A DNA stretch of 64,000 nucleotides from Paralvinella palmiformis (Eukaryota; Annelida; Polychaeta; Terebellida; Alvinellidae). The stretch is taken from assembly GCA_025642065.1 (NCBI GenBank), contig JAODUP010000548.1, forward strand, positions 265,001 to 329,000. The letters are read 5' to 3'. A model generated the notes under the pieces. That model had not been told where the DNA came from and did no database searches. It worked only from the letters and a program-made list of their open reading frames with translations. Numbering within the stretch: position 1 is the stretch's first letter; every line of letters begins with the position of its first letter. This document shows positions 24,058-42,919 of the stretch, one piece after another. Position numbers and translations under genes: made by a program.

Positions 24058-24660
24058 TAATAATATAATAATAATATTTAATATAGCGCCTTGTTCAACT
24101 GAAATTGTTCTAATGCATTTAACATTTAAAACACAATTAAAACATATTCTGATCTCACTTAGATCAAATACATTTCATACATAATAAACTGGTTTACGCC
24201 AATTTAAATAAATGGGTTTTAAGAACCTTACAAAATATATCATTACTTGTTGCAAGTTTAATGTGGTTTGGTAACTCGTTCCACAATCTGGGAGCTGATG
24301 CTCGGAAGGATCTCTCTGCGGATTTTTTGTACCCTCAAAAGTTAATAGGACTCAGATCGGAGCATTCTCACTGGTATATATTTTTCGATCAGATCGCTTA
24401 GATACACTGGTGTTGTTCCATTCAGTACTTTGAATGTATGAAACAAGATCTTGTACAATGATCTGAATCATACAGGAAGCCAGTGCAACTGGAACCAAAC
24501 TGGTGTTATATGTTCCCTTTTCGGGTGCCTGTCACCAGACGTGCAGCACAGTTGCGCACTCGATTAACGCGGTTTGTCAGAGAGAGAGGGGGGGTTGACA
24601 ATGCGTTGCCATAGTTGAGTCGGGAAATAATAAGGGCTTGAACAAATCATGTTCATAAAA
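24058..24660 (-). mobile_element. 5'-truncated LINE ORF2 C-terminus and 3' end (CR1/L2-like)
   Basis: Reading the minus strand: IISRLNYGNAL (family form TSRLDYCNSL), then TPVWFQLHWLPV, then RASAPRLWNELPNHIKLAT, and KVLKTHLFKLA followed by a stop. Frames shift at least twice between these blocks, so the copy is dead. The 3' end reads GGCGCTATATTAAATATTAT followed by ATT repeats. These are the usual last blocks of CR1/L2-type reverse transcriptases; the exact clade is inferred. Confidence 0.8.
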
Positions 24661-25139
24661 TTCAAATTAGAACAGCAGCTAGTATATATCTGTACTAGAG
24701 AATCAATTTTAGTAATCTAACAAAATTTAAGTTGAATGAAATCATCTGTTTACTCCACACTCCGCATTATCACAACAATATAGTAGTACCCTCGTCATAA
24801 TGCCTACTTGCATATTTAGTCTTCCGATACCATAATATAATAAAATCAACATCAACAGTTATTCTCGCAAAATATTTAATAAACAAATTCAGCAACGTCC
24901 AGCTTATTAGATTATAAACGCAGGTCTATACCGTCAAATTATTTTCTAGTTTTATTTATAGTCACACGCACAGCTTACCAATTTATGATCACTTTCCTCT
25001 GCCTAATGATAATCAAATCAAGAAAATCGCCAACTCTGTTCGTTATCACTGACTGACACAAATAGTGTATGTTTTTAAGATAAGAAATTCTCATGAAATT
25101 CATATGCTGATTCTTTAAGGATAATTAAAATAATAATTA

Positions 25140-25320
25140 GAAATGGGAACGTTAAAGAGCCCCCCGAGGACGTAGACTAATACACTCTGGCAGTGATCAC
25201 CCTCGACTCTATATTTCCGTACTGCTTCCCAGTGAGTGGTAGGGAGGAGTTATAAACAACCACTGGATATAAAGGGACCACACTGTAAATAAGTGCTCGC
25301 ACTCTCGTGTGCTATCCCTG
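25140..25320 (+). repeat. partial interspersed repeat shared with 46743-46790
   Basis: TTTCCGTACTGCT then C/T-rich sequence and GTGAGTGG with a G-rich run (near 25215-25260) matches a block near the 3' side of the SINE at 46391. Likely the 3' part of the same SINE family. Confidence 0.4.
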
Positions 25321-25419
25321 TTTCATGATCTCAGATCATGAAACGAAAGAAAATCAATCAAATTATAAATAGATATATTTATTATCCGCCCACCCAAATC
25401 AGACCTTGGATGTAAATGA

Positions 25420-25468
25420 TTATAATCACGTGACAAAAGCAAGGTCAAGGTTATTATTATTTGACAAG
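25420..25468 (+). promoter_or_regulatory. proximal promoter elements of sdhb
   Basis: CACGTG E-box at 25427-25432 and GCAAGGTCA at 25439-25447, directly followed by a second half site TCAAGGTTA. The second motif resembles an ERR-type nuclear receptor site, which is plausible for a respiratory gene. Both lie within 45 bp of the start codon. Motif matches only. Confidence 0.35.
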
Positions 25469-32318
<6,850 letters not shown>

Positions 32319-32712
32319 ATCATAACAGACATGGTGAAAAACAGCATCAAGACCACCGATTTTTCACCTTGTGTCCTTGGCCTGTCTTATCCTTGAAGTT
32401 TTGATCAGGCCGATGTTTATTTCTCTAACTGTGGGATTGTGAGGAAGAATTGCTTCCCTAAAACAGCATGCGGGAATATTATTTTTGAAGGCAGTGTTTT
32501 TTATTTCACTGGATATGACCATTTGTTATTATTTAGAATGCATTAATTGGATTATTCTTAAGATTAACTTGTACCCAGTCTGGATATTTTGACTTTGGCA
32601 AAGGAATCATAAAATGACTGATAATATCGTCTGACTAAACTCATGACTTTATCATAGGAGTGAGTCTGGTGTATCTTGATAATTGTAATTGTGATACATT
32701 TAGTTTGTGACC

Positions 32713-32718
32713 AATAAA
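32713..32718 (+). other. polyadenylation signal of sdhb
   Basis: AATAAA 395 bp after the stop codon, followed by a GT-rich stretch (ACTTGTTGTTGAG). Confidence 0.65.
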
Positions 32719-32739
32719 ACTCATCTTGACACTTGTTGT

Positions 32740-35700
32740 TGAGAATTAGTTTGGTTGTAAGGAAGAGTATATGAAAGTTGGTATTTTCTTACGTACGGAT
32801 ATTTCAGAAAATCCATGGCATTTTATTTCAAGTCAATCATTTCTTTGTGATTAAAAAGATAAAATAAATATTCACAGAATAACCCAAGCATGGAACCTGA
32901 TTTCATAAACAAAACATGATCAAGTTTATATAATTTTGTCTGACAACATGAGGGGGGAGGTGCATCAGTGTGTTAATAAAATATTTTCAGGGGAATATTG
33001 ACTTGTGTTCTTATATTTAGTTATGTATGCCACTGTTTATTAACAAATTTATTGGGGTTTATCCCAGTCATTGTAATGCTGATGTTGCACCCCTTTTAGC
33101 CTTACTATTATAGGATGTAATATATTGCACTGATAATGAATACAAGTAAATAGTTTAGGGGGTGGTTTTTTTTTCTAGTCAGCAATTTCCTTCCCACTTG
33201 TTTGTGTATATGAAATTTAGGATTGAAATAGATGTTGGGACACATTTAATGCAGCATGTTTGTGTAAAACATCGTTCTATGTGCAGTGAATAGAATATGT
33301 TGTCTAGATATATGCATCATTTTTATATGCTATACTGCAGTTAAAGATAATATGTACTAATATGAAATTAAAAATGCATAAATCTCTAAGACCATCTGCA
33401 AAGATTCCATAGAAAAACCCCTGTTTTGTTTCTTATTTTAATCTTTATTATTTAATTATTATCATACAGGTAATTGTTTTGTATAGTGTATCAGTTCTTG
33501 TTTTAATTAATAATTGTTATTACTTGTCCATTTCACCCCAAGATTTAAATAACAATTAGCTTGTTAAATACTTAATTTAGCTGATGAATCAGTGGAGGGT
33601 TTAGGATCTAGAATGGACCTGCTGTATCTTATTATATGTTATAACAAGCCTCTAAAGGAAGTAACACCAAATAATTATTGTGTTGATATGTTGTTAAATG
33701 TTACCTTATCACTCACTTTAAGACATAAAAACATCAAAATTTTATTATATCTATTCTTCACAAGGAAGTAATTAAATATCAACATTTATTTATTATCAAA
33801 ATATAGTATATAAAGAAAACTGTAAAGAATTCAGGTAGATATATTATTTTGAATAATTAATGTCACATTATTTACTATATATGTTTATTACTAATAGGTT
33901 GAGGATTTTGTTCGTTTTCTATATGAATGACTTTATTTTTCTGAACTGTATACAAATATATATTGACATACAAAGGTAAAGATTCATGAACAGAAATAAA
34001 TACAATAAGTATACAGGTCACAGATGTAGAAAATAATCTAGACGAGACTGTCCGTCTCCACTAGACGTAATTAAATGGTATATGTATATACATTTATATT
34101 ATAATTTTAGTTTGAGCCATTCTACAGCTGAATGTAAAATGTGGTCAATTTGACATAATTAGTACTGATTTATTCCGTTAATCTGATGTTGCCGCCCTGG
34201 TGTATTCCCACCCATAACTCTATCCCATTTATTAAAAAATACGCAGCAACATAAATAAATACATGAGCGAAAATAATGAAATGTACAAACTAGTTAATTT
34301 AAAGTCTGTTGAGAATGGGTTTGTGATTCGTTTCTTTTAGTTCTAATATAAAATTTAAACTTTCCCAAACTTACTATTATATATTTATTTATTTGTGATG
34401 ATGAACCTCGACATTGGTTCATGGTGAAGTAAATAGAATATCCGTAAAGCAAACGATCACTTGGAAATGTGTGAGGATATTGAGTTTGACATTTTTGCTT
34501 TAGGAACGGACGTTTACCATGTAAATAAATAAATACGTATGGCAGTTTTTATAAGCTCATCGAACTGTATAACATATCAATAAAAATAGATACAGGATAA
34601 ATGACCGTTATATATGGCTGTGTGTTCCTAACCCACTTTGACGGGTCTGGTGGTTAACTTGCTAAACCTATCAGAATAGACAATTTCCGCGACGCATGCG
34701 CAGTCCATATCTACTGTGAAGCCATGTACCGGTAGTAGCATGGAACAAAAAGTGTAATTCACTAATTGTTTGTAAATTTACGTTATTAGATGTAACGTAA
34801 AAGTATTTTTACTAATGAGCTTATTTGTATTGGGAAAGTTGACAGTTTATGTTTGCCTGACAAATTCCATGTTATTGAAAATAAATCGTCAGGTTGGGAA
34901 CTGAAATATAGACATATTATCAATATATGAAACATATTGTGATCTCACGATTGGTAAAAGAATGTCTTTATCAGATGGTTCAGCGAGCCCGGTGAAACGA
35001 GACCCGCTAAATGGTCTTTGTTGCCGTCAAATATCGTATTAATATGGTCTTTGGTGTCGTCATAATGTTGCTACAGAAGTCTTATCATTTTAATTTGATC
35101 AAATAGCTGTAATGATGACATGCTAGTGTTCCTATTATGCGGTCAGTCTATTAGTAGCTCTCTTAGATACAATACATTACATAGGCCTACAAATATATTG
35201 ACAGATTTACTTTAATATAATTGATCATAACGTGAATCATTTGCCGAAGAATCGACACAAAGAGCACGTTATGATATCCAGAAATAGTTTATTTTGTTTT
35301 ACTTGAGGGTTTAAACTCTCCATATCATGGTATACATGTAACCTGCCTATGTTTTGTCCATGTTTTGTTTAAACATCAATATCTATCATTAGTATATTAA
35401 ATGTTGAGTATAGAGTCAGTTCTATGTCTTATAAACACTGATATATTAGTTTTCAAATGAAATACATTTTTATTAACTAACATGCTCCATCTGGATACAT
35501 TTCATTGACTCGGAGGAATATGTTTTCATTTAATCCATAAAAGGATTCACGCATTCATAAATGACAGGTGAGTGTACACTTGGTGTTTATGGAGGTGTTA
35601 TGTTAAAAGTAGAATATTATCGATTAAATAAGTTAAGATATAAATCAAGCAATCTGTGGTAAATTTAGCAGCACCTAGACTTTATGACTATAAGTAAATA

Positions 35701-37950
35701 GATGAACTTATTAGGTAATGCTGGAAAATATATTTATAGATTAAATCATTGAAGGTTACCACACCTCATTTCTATTAAGAAGTATAATAGTTGATAAGTT
35801 CATAGATGGGCACTGTAAATATATATTTCTTTTATAATTGCAGCCTCATGTTTCCAAACATAATTTGTGCATGTTTCATTACCTAATATAAACCATTAAT
35901 GTGATGTTTACAGGGATTTAATAAATTTCTTATCAAGATTATCATATTCCTTCAGAACTTAAATATAAATAATGCAAAAAAATTAATTATATTGTGTATA
36001 CCACATTGACCTGATATACTTTGTTTAAGTACTCAATAATCTTTATTCTTGTGCAGTTAACAAACTCGGTCTTTGTTGATCAATTATATAATGAAATTTA
36101 GTGTTTTGTGTTTTTCCTATAAGATATTTGTTATTCAGTAGATATTAAGAAGAATCAGTACATGGTCATATAAGGCAAGTGTAAAATTAGCAATATACTC
36201 TTCATCCTTACCATACCTTCATTTTTCGATCATTTTAAAGGCAGTAAACTTCAATGGTAGAAGAAAACCTGTCACCAGTTGTTCCGCTTTGTGGCTTGAG
36301 TGGGCGTCCATTTTGGTTTCAACGGTAAAGATTTGTCTGTTAGTTTGAGACGTGAAGGATGGTTGTGTAAAAACATCGCGTCTTGTATGTCATAATGTTT
36401 GTCATAGTGCATTTTTGTAACATTCCTTGATTTGATATTAACCACATAGGGCAGTGCATGTGCTAACGTTGCATCGAGCTAATAATTTAGACATGGAGTC
36501 ACCACGAAAAGATACATTTATAAATAAGTGAAGTGACGAATATCTAAATCATATCAGAGTAAAGCCCCCCCCCCCCAACGATAACTTGTGATAAAGATAA
36601 ATGTGTTTTTGCTTTATGATTAATTGTAGTGTTATACACATTTATACTACAAGCAAAATACCTTTACAATGGTGTGTGTGTGTGTGTGTAAAGTTAATCC
36701 ATCCCATAGTCATTTGATTTAATCGTATATTGATATAATGTAAACTTTTTAGTCATGGAAATTACGAAAATATAACGGATCAGTTATGGTCAGATCTTTA
36801 AACCCTATTCAACACATACTAAAGTTAACCTTCCTTGTAATATAATTATAGTATGTTCATACGGTCAGTGATGCCAAATTATTCGTCTATGTCTACTGTA
36901 TGATATTTCTTGACAATCTAAACCCGTTAATAGAATTTTTAACGGGCGAACTTCACCAATAACAATTAATAATTATAGTTCTGCTTTGAAACGGTTTTAT
37001 CCATTCATAAATTATGTAAGCCTACATCTGATAAATAGAGAGCCATCACCTTGTACCAACATCAGCTTATTGTTATTATTATTAGTTGTACAGTGTATTT
37101 ATGCTTTAATATAGAGGACTGTTTTGTTGTGATGTTATACGCAACGTTTCCCTGGTTTAAGTTTGTATTCCAGCTAGTATAGGTCAACTGTTAATGGAGG
37201 GTACAACATTGCACGACGCCATAATTATATGCAATTCCTCACGTCCACCGGGAACTCATCTACAGCTGAATATTGTGTCTAATCAGTTGTTTTTATTATG
37301 TGTAGTATGTTGCTTATGTAATCTTTTGAGCAACTGGACAATTTCCACGTGGATGGTGAACTCTTATGATAAGATCTTATTTTAAAATTTGTATTCGGTG
37401 TTAAATAATTGTGGTTTTATTATACTCACAGAAGTTGTATTTCGCTGTTTGATTCGCAGAAATCATGAATTTCCTGTTTATAAAAATCAAATTTTCTGAC
37501 TTTGCGGTGTGTACATATTTGCCTACTAACAGTAGAAACTTTGACAAGATGCACGACGAAAAGCGAATTTTCTGCAAGAATGCTCATGTCAAAAACAAAA
37601 TGTTCTCGGTGTCATCTCCGTGACATTCTTCTCGTTAGACTGAGGCCTCTGTCTGAAATATTCCAAGTTTGGTATATTTTGGTGACCTTGGAGTGACGTT
37701 ATTATCTACTTATTTATTTACTATCGAACAACTTATTATATTATTTACACAGACTTGATTATATTGACAAACAAATTAAGGTGGCTAGGAAGTTATTAAA
37801 AATGTGGGAATACAAGAAGGTTAAGATTAAGACAGCGTCACGCAAGCACGCGTGCTCGCCGGTGCACGTGCACGCGTGTATATAATATAATAATTACAAA
37901 ACTTCTTTAGCGCCACTATCCTCTAAAAGAATCGAGCTCAGTGGCGCCCC
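32740..37950. other. 5.2-kb AT-rich non-coding stretch
   Basis: No gene, SINE or LINE recognised. The strongest local signal is a GC-richer island near 34680-34745 with CGCATGCGCAG, resembling an NRF-1-type promoter motif. A C10 run is at 36567 and a short (GT)n near 36673. An alternating purine-pyrimidine, palindrome-rich block (GCACGCGTGC, GTGCACGTGCAC) lies at 37848-37880. Confidence 0.5.
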
Positions 37951-37956
37951 TAGTGG

Positions 37957-38056
37957 AGGGGTTGGGCAACTAGTACAGGGGTTGGGCAACTAGTACAGAG
38001 GTTGGGCAAACTAGTACAGGGGTTGGGCAAACTAGTACAGGGGTTGGGCAAACTCA
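37957..38056. repeat. 24-25-bp tandem repeat, about five units
   Basis: Unit GGGGTTGGGCAAACTAGTAC, preceded by ACA/GA. It begins directly before the LINE fragment. CAGGGGTTGGGCAA resembles hAT terminal sequences. Confidence 0.85.
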
Positions 38057-38059
38057 TAG

Positions 38060-39420
38060 TCCGGGTACAATACAAAGTTCATCAACAATGATCAGATGGG
38101 GTGGAAACTTAGGAAGGATAAGTGAGTCTGAATAGGTGAGAAAGAAACTATGCTAGTTGATGACTTAACGTGTTCAGAGAGTGAATTGGGACAGCAACTG
38201 AAAAAGCACGAGTCCCAGCATGAGTTTTAATGCTGGGAACAGACAACAAGTGGAAACTAAATGAACGGAGTTCTCTGGGCTTGTGTGCTAAAGAAAGCAT
38301 GGAAATTAGATATGAAGGTTCTCCGCAAAAGAAAGAGTTTGATAGACAATGGTGCAGCGTTTGAAATGATGGGAGATTGAACAGGGAGCCAGTGAAGAGA
38401 TTTCAGAAGTGGGACATAATGGGAAAACTGAGGAGATCATGTGACAACCACAGCTATGCAGTTCTGAAGACGCTGAAGTTTTAGAATATCCTTAGATGCA
38501 ATGTTATAAAGAAGATAGTTGCAGTAATGAAGCCTACTTGTAATGAGTGCTCTAGCAATGGCTTTGGCGACTGAAACAGCCATATAGCGCCGAATAAGGC
38601 GAAGATCACGAATATGATAGAAGCAGGAGCGACATGTCAGAGAAACATATTTTCTGAAATTAAAATTGGTATCAAATATAACACTAATATTATGTACAGC
38701 GTCTAATGGTGTGATACTATGACTAAGGATGTTCGTAGAGAAGAAACGAGTTAGTTTGCTGCGTTGTCTGGATGTACCTATAATGATGAAATCTGTTTTG
38801 TTGGCATTGAGCCTAAGTTTATTGTTTGTCATCCAGCCAGATATATCACTGAGACAATCACCAAGTTATTTAAGGGAAAGATCAGTGTCTGCTGTAAATA
38901 AAGATATGTATACTTAGGTGTCATCTACATATAAATGATGGTCTAATTTGTGGCTGTGAATAAGTGAGATGAGTCGTGTGGTATACAGAGTAAGTAGTAA
39001 TGGTGCAATAACAGAGCCTTGGGGAACATCGCAAAACAAAGGCACTGCCTTTGAAAACATTTTTCTTATTTTTATTGATTGGAACCTATTTATTAAGAAT
39101 GAGCGAATCCAGGCAAGTCCTGTGCCTGATATGAATAATCAGTGGTGTCAAAAGCTGCAGATAAATCTAAAGGTGCCAGTGATGTGACCTTTCCTCTGTC
39201 AGTGTTTAGTGCTATGCCGTTATAAACTTTCAGTAAAGCGGTTTCTGTAGAGTGAGATTGTTTGTAAGCAGACTGAAAAACATTAGACAAGTGATTACAG
39301 TTTAAGTGAACGTTCTGACACTTTAGATATGAATGATAGATTAGAAATAGGTTTATAACTGTTTAGATCATTGGCGGGAAAAGATGATTTCTTAAGAAGA
39401 GGGATTACATATATACACCC
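38060..39420 (-). mobile_element. 5'-truncated LINE with reverse transcriptase (CR1/L2-like)
   Basis: Minus-strand translation in order, with frameshifts: FQSAYKQSHSTETALLKV, LDLSAAFDTTD, DVPQGSVIAPLLLTLYTTRL, HHLYVDDT (catalytic Y-x-D-D, Val for the usual Ala), WMTNNKLRLNANKTDFIIIG, SCFYHIRDLRLIRRYM, ALITSRLHYCNYLLYN, and GTRAFSVAVP near 38190. That order is the palm-to-thumb and C-terminus of CR1/L2-like ORF2. The endonuclease domain is missing and the frame is broken at several points, so it is inactive. It is the longest LINE piece in the window. Confidence 0.88.
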
Positions 39421-39663
39421 CATTACATAAATATATATATATATATTTTCAGCAATACATTTACGTAGTGATGTTCTCCTGTTAGGATCATCACATAGTT
39501 ACGCAACTGTCTTCGTGTGGCGTCCTTTGTTTTAGTAACAAACAAAAAATGAAATTACAGAAAAAGATAGCTTATAACTATCATGATTTTATTGTGTGTG
39601 TACGTCGAACGATCTGAAGTAAAATATCGAACCGCCACCCCGGCACAATCCTTGGCTGAAGAG

Positions 39664-39714
<51 letters not shown>

Positions 39715-41490
39715 GAAATCATATAGGGACAATGATGTTAAAGCAGGCAGAGAGTTATCAGCCAAGGGTTGTCGATTGTCAGACCATTTAATATATAGTC
39801 CTACTGGCTATAGCACGAAGTTGTCCGTCATGAATATTCCAAATTATTTTGGATGAATCTATGGCAAAATATTCTGGGACATTCTTTGTCTAAATTATTA
39901 TTTTAACACGTGATAACCATTTTATAGTTTCCATATTGAAATTAATCAGAACAGACACGCATGGTTTATCTTATCATAGATAAATAGTGCTATAACGAAT
40001 TTATACAGGTCATCAACTTTTATCTTTTTATTATATTAAAATAAAAGGTCGGCATGATATCAGTATGCTCTGTTTATTTTTTCTGAAATTAAAAAAAAAT
40101 AGCAACAAGAGTTTTAGCTAATCATTAAAATTGCCCAAAATATACAGTATATGACTCGCACATACACGATTAAAGGATCCAGTAAAATATTTATCGAGAC
40201 TCGTTCACTTTTTTTTAAAATATATAATATTGTTTATCAGAATCAAAGTTGTATCACGGTATGATCTAATTCTTGATATCTGAAGTTCAGATTGTGAGTG
40301 TAGTTGAATATTGCTAACACGCGCGCGCGCACACACACACACGCGCGCACATTGTATTTCTTGACAGATATATCCAGTTGGTCTGTAAAAAGCATCCATT
40401 TTTTTTCTAACATTCACTGGACCATTGATGGTGTCTTGTTTCCGGTCAAACATATTGCTCCTGGCGACTTGATTACAAGGTAACCACGATGTCAACATAT
40501 ATCTATTGGTGATATAGTGATGAACGTTAGCTCGTGTGGAACGCGTGCGGCATGCGCCGTCATCCCAGCTAGAGGGCTTCATTCCCCGGCTACGCTATAG
40601 GGGATAGGGCCGGCATTGTATTGCGGTGTCACATTGGCATTTTTCCAGCTATTGCCATTCTTCGCGCCTCAACGAGTACATTATAAGTACCTCTAACCAC
40701 ATTATGGACAGATCACTGCCGCTACGTCAATAGGCATTTATCTTCTAGATGGGGTTATTTAAGCCAGCCGTTGACAGCAGGGGACCAACGTTAGAATTTG
40801 TCCCGCACACCTGTCACTGAAGTATGGGAGGAGACAATGGCTGAACAAATCAAGCTTTACGGCGTGTTTACATACTCTAATAGCGCTGTGTGGGCATACT
40901 GGCAGGTGTATGGGAGGAGGGTTCGATGGAGTCCATGATGAGTGTTGTACCTAAAGGGGATCTTCCCCACTGGGCTATGGGGTATACATTGACGTGTTCG
41001 GGGAGGGCGAATTTTTATGAAGACCGGGTGTACGACATGGACACTTTAGTAGAAACGGGTCTTGACAGCGCTTTAATTAATGTAGTAATTAAGAACACCC
41101 CCCCCCCACCCGGAACAAAACAATCCTGAACTAATGTAGAGGAATGTGTACCAGAGACGGCTGTTTGGAGTTTGGTTTGGTTCAGCTCGATATTAAGTAT
41201 ACTTCCGACTGTAAAACTTTAATACCAAATCATATTATTTATGCTATAATGTTAACTAAATTGGCCTTTACTTAGTAATGACAAACTGGATGCCCTATGT
41301 CTAACAGACAATATTTACCTACTGATCGTTATTGAATAATAAATGCTATGAGACACGAAGTCGAATTAAGAAGTTGATCAGACATCTATTGATAGCTATC
41401 GGGTTCGATTCACTCGAATGATGGAACTCCGCCGTAAAATTAATATTTATCACACGTCCAGGTCATCACATTTCTCGTTTAGCTCTTAAA
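39420..41490. other. non-coding stretch with simple repeats
   Basis: (TA)n at 39667-39711 and GC/CA alternating repeat at 40320-40350. Short open frames show no family features. Confidence 0.5.
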
Positions 41491-41500
41491 CATGCAAATG

Positions 41501-41701
41501 GGGCGCCTCGGTGTTCTAACGGTAGCGTGTTGGATCACAGTTCGCTACCACCCGTGTTCGAATCTTGGCGTCGGCTTATCTGAAGGGTGTTTCATCTTTA
41601 ACTTCGATTCATTACCTTTGGAGGTCAATCGGCCCATTTAGCCTACCATGTGCAGAAAAGTGGCCGTAAAACATCAATCATCATCATCATCATCATCATC
41701 A
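41501..41701 (+). mobile_element. main-family SINE, copy 6, long (ATC)n tail
   Basis: GGGCGCCTCGGTGTTCTAAC head, box B GTGTTCGAATCTTGG, family body, then a tail of nine or more ATC triplets. TCTTAAACATGCAAA at 41484-41498 is matched by TCTTAAACATGTAAA at 41702-41716 (one mismatch in 15), a clear target duplication. Confidence 0.95.
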
Positions 41702-42242
41702 TCTTAAACATGTAAACTCTATATCCCTATTCTGTCTCGGTAGCGTGCTCGTACATATAGATGATTTTAAGACTCGCTGGTAACTTAGTGTTGACTTTGT
41801 ATTTAGTTTTAAATAAGATGATCATATCTCTACATTATTCTATCTATATGAAGATGAAGTCATTGATGACACCGTATTAACGAACAAAGTGACAAAGTTG
41901 TGTATGTTACGACATCAGGTGTGTCTTCTAATAGTCGGAGTCATCATTTTAGAATAATACCTCTCTTCTAATCTGCATCCATTTGTTATAATTTAGAGCT
42001 ATTTTGTTGTTTGTTTTTCCCGAAATATAACCCGTTGTTTATCGTTAATTGGCATGGCTGAATGAGAGATTCCCAGAGCCAAATAAGGGTAGCTTCTGTA
42101 TGAAATATAGTATTTAGACATGAATGTTGATTTTACGAGGACGTATTTAAGAACGAGCCGAGGAGTGGCGCACCTATTACGGTTAATGGCTGTCAGATAA
42201 TGTATGCGTTGTTATAATTGTAGAGAAACAAGTAGTATGTGG

Positions 42243-42267
42243 TGTGTGTGTGTGTGTGTGTGTGTGA
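42243..42267. repeat. (GT)n microsatellite
   Basis: Twelve GT units. A related alternating CA/CG block, potentially Z-DNA forming, lies at 42864-42916. Confidence 0.85.
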
Positions 42268-42919
42268 TTAATGCGGACAGTGCTGGCACTTAGCGACTCT
42301 GTAATAGATTGGCTGTTATAATTGGTTATTGTCAGCCGGAATGGTGTCATCATCGCTGTATGAGCTAATCGTGGGGGGTCGATGCTTAGCAACCCCAAAT
42401 AGGTAACCCCACATGAGCGATCGATAGTAGACCATGTGGGGTATACCGTCCCTGGGGTATATGGCTAATGATAGCGAAAATACTTAATGACGCGAAACGC
42501 ACAACACGTCCAGGCCAATTCGGAACACTTTCTCGGCATCTACAGCTTGCCAGTGCACGACCATAGGGTGTTTCCATGCCAACACCACGCGTGCTGCGAA
42601 CAATATCCGACGCGGCGGGGCGCTGCCGTCGGTGTTACAGGTGCTGCTGTGAAAATAAAATTTAATTGCATGTTGGTTAAGTTTTGGGGCGTTCGGGGTA
42701 TTGTGTGTTAATGATAGAGGTGTGCCAATTGTGTCAGCCTTCGATGGGAACCTGTCGGGTTATGGAATTTCTACGAGGCCCGGAGTTGACTGACAACCTG
42801 ATCAAATCTGACATATCTGATTAGAATATGAAACCTCGCTATAGATGTACCAGCTAGCCTGGACACACACGCGCGCGTGCACGCGCCCGCCCACTCACAC
42901 ACGCGCGCACACACATATA

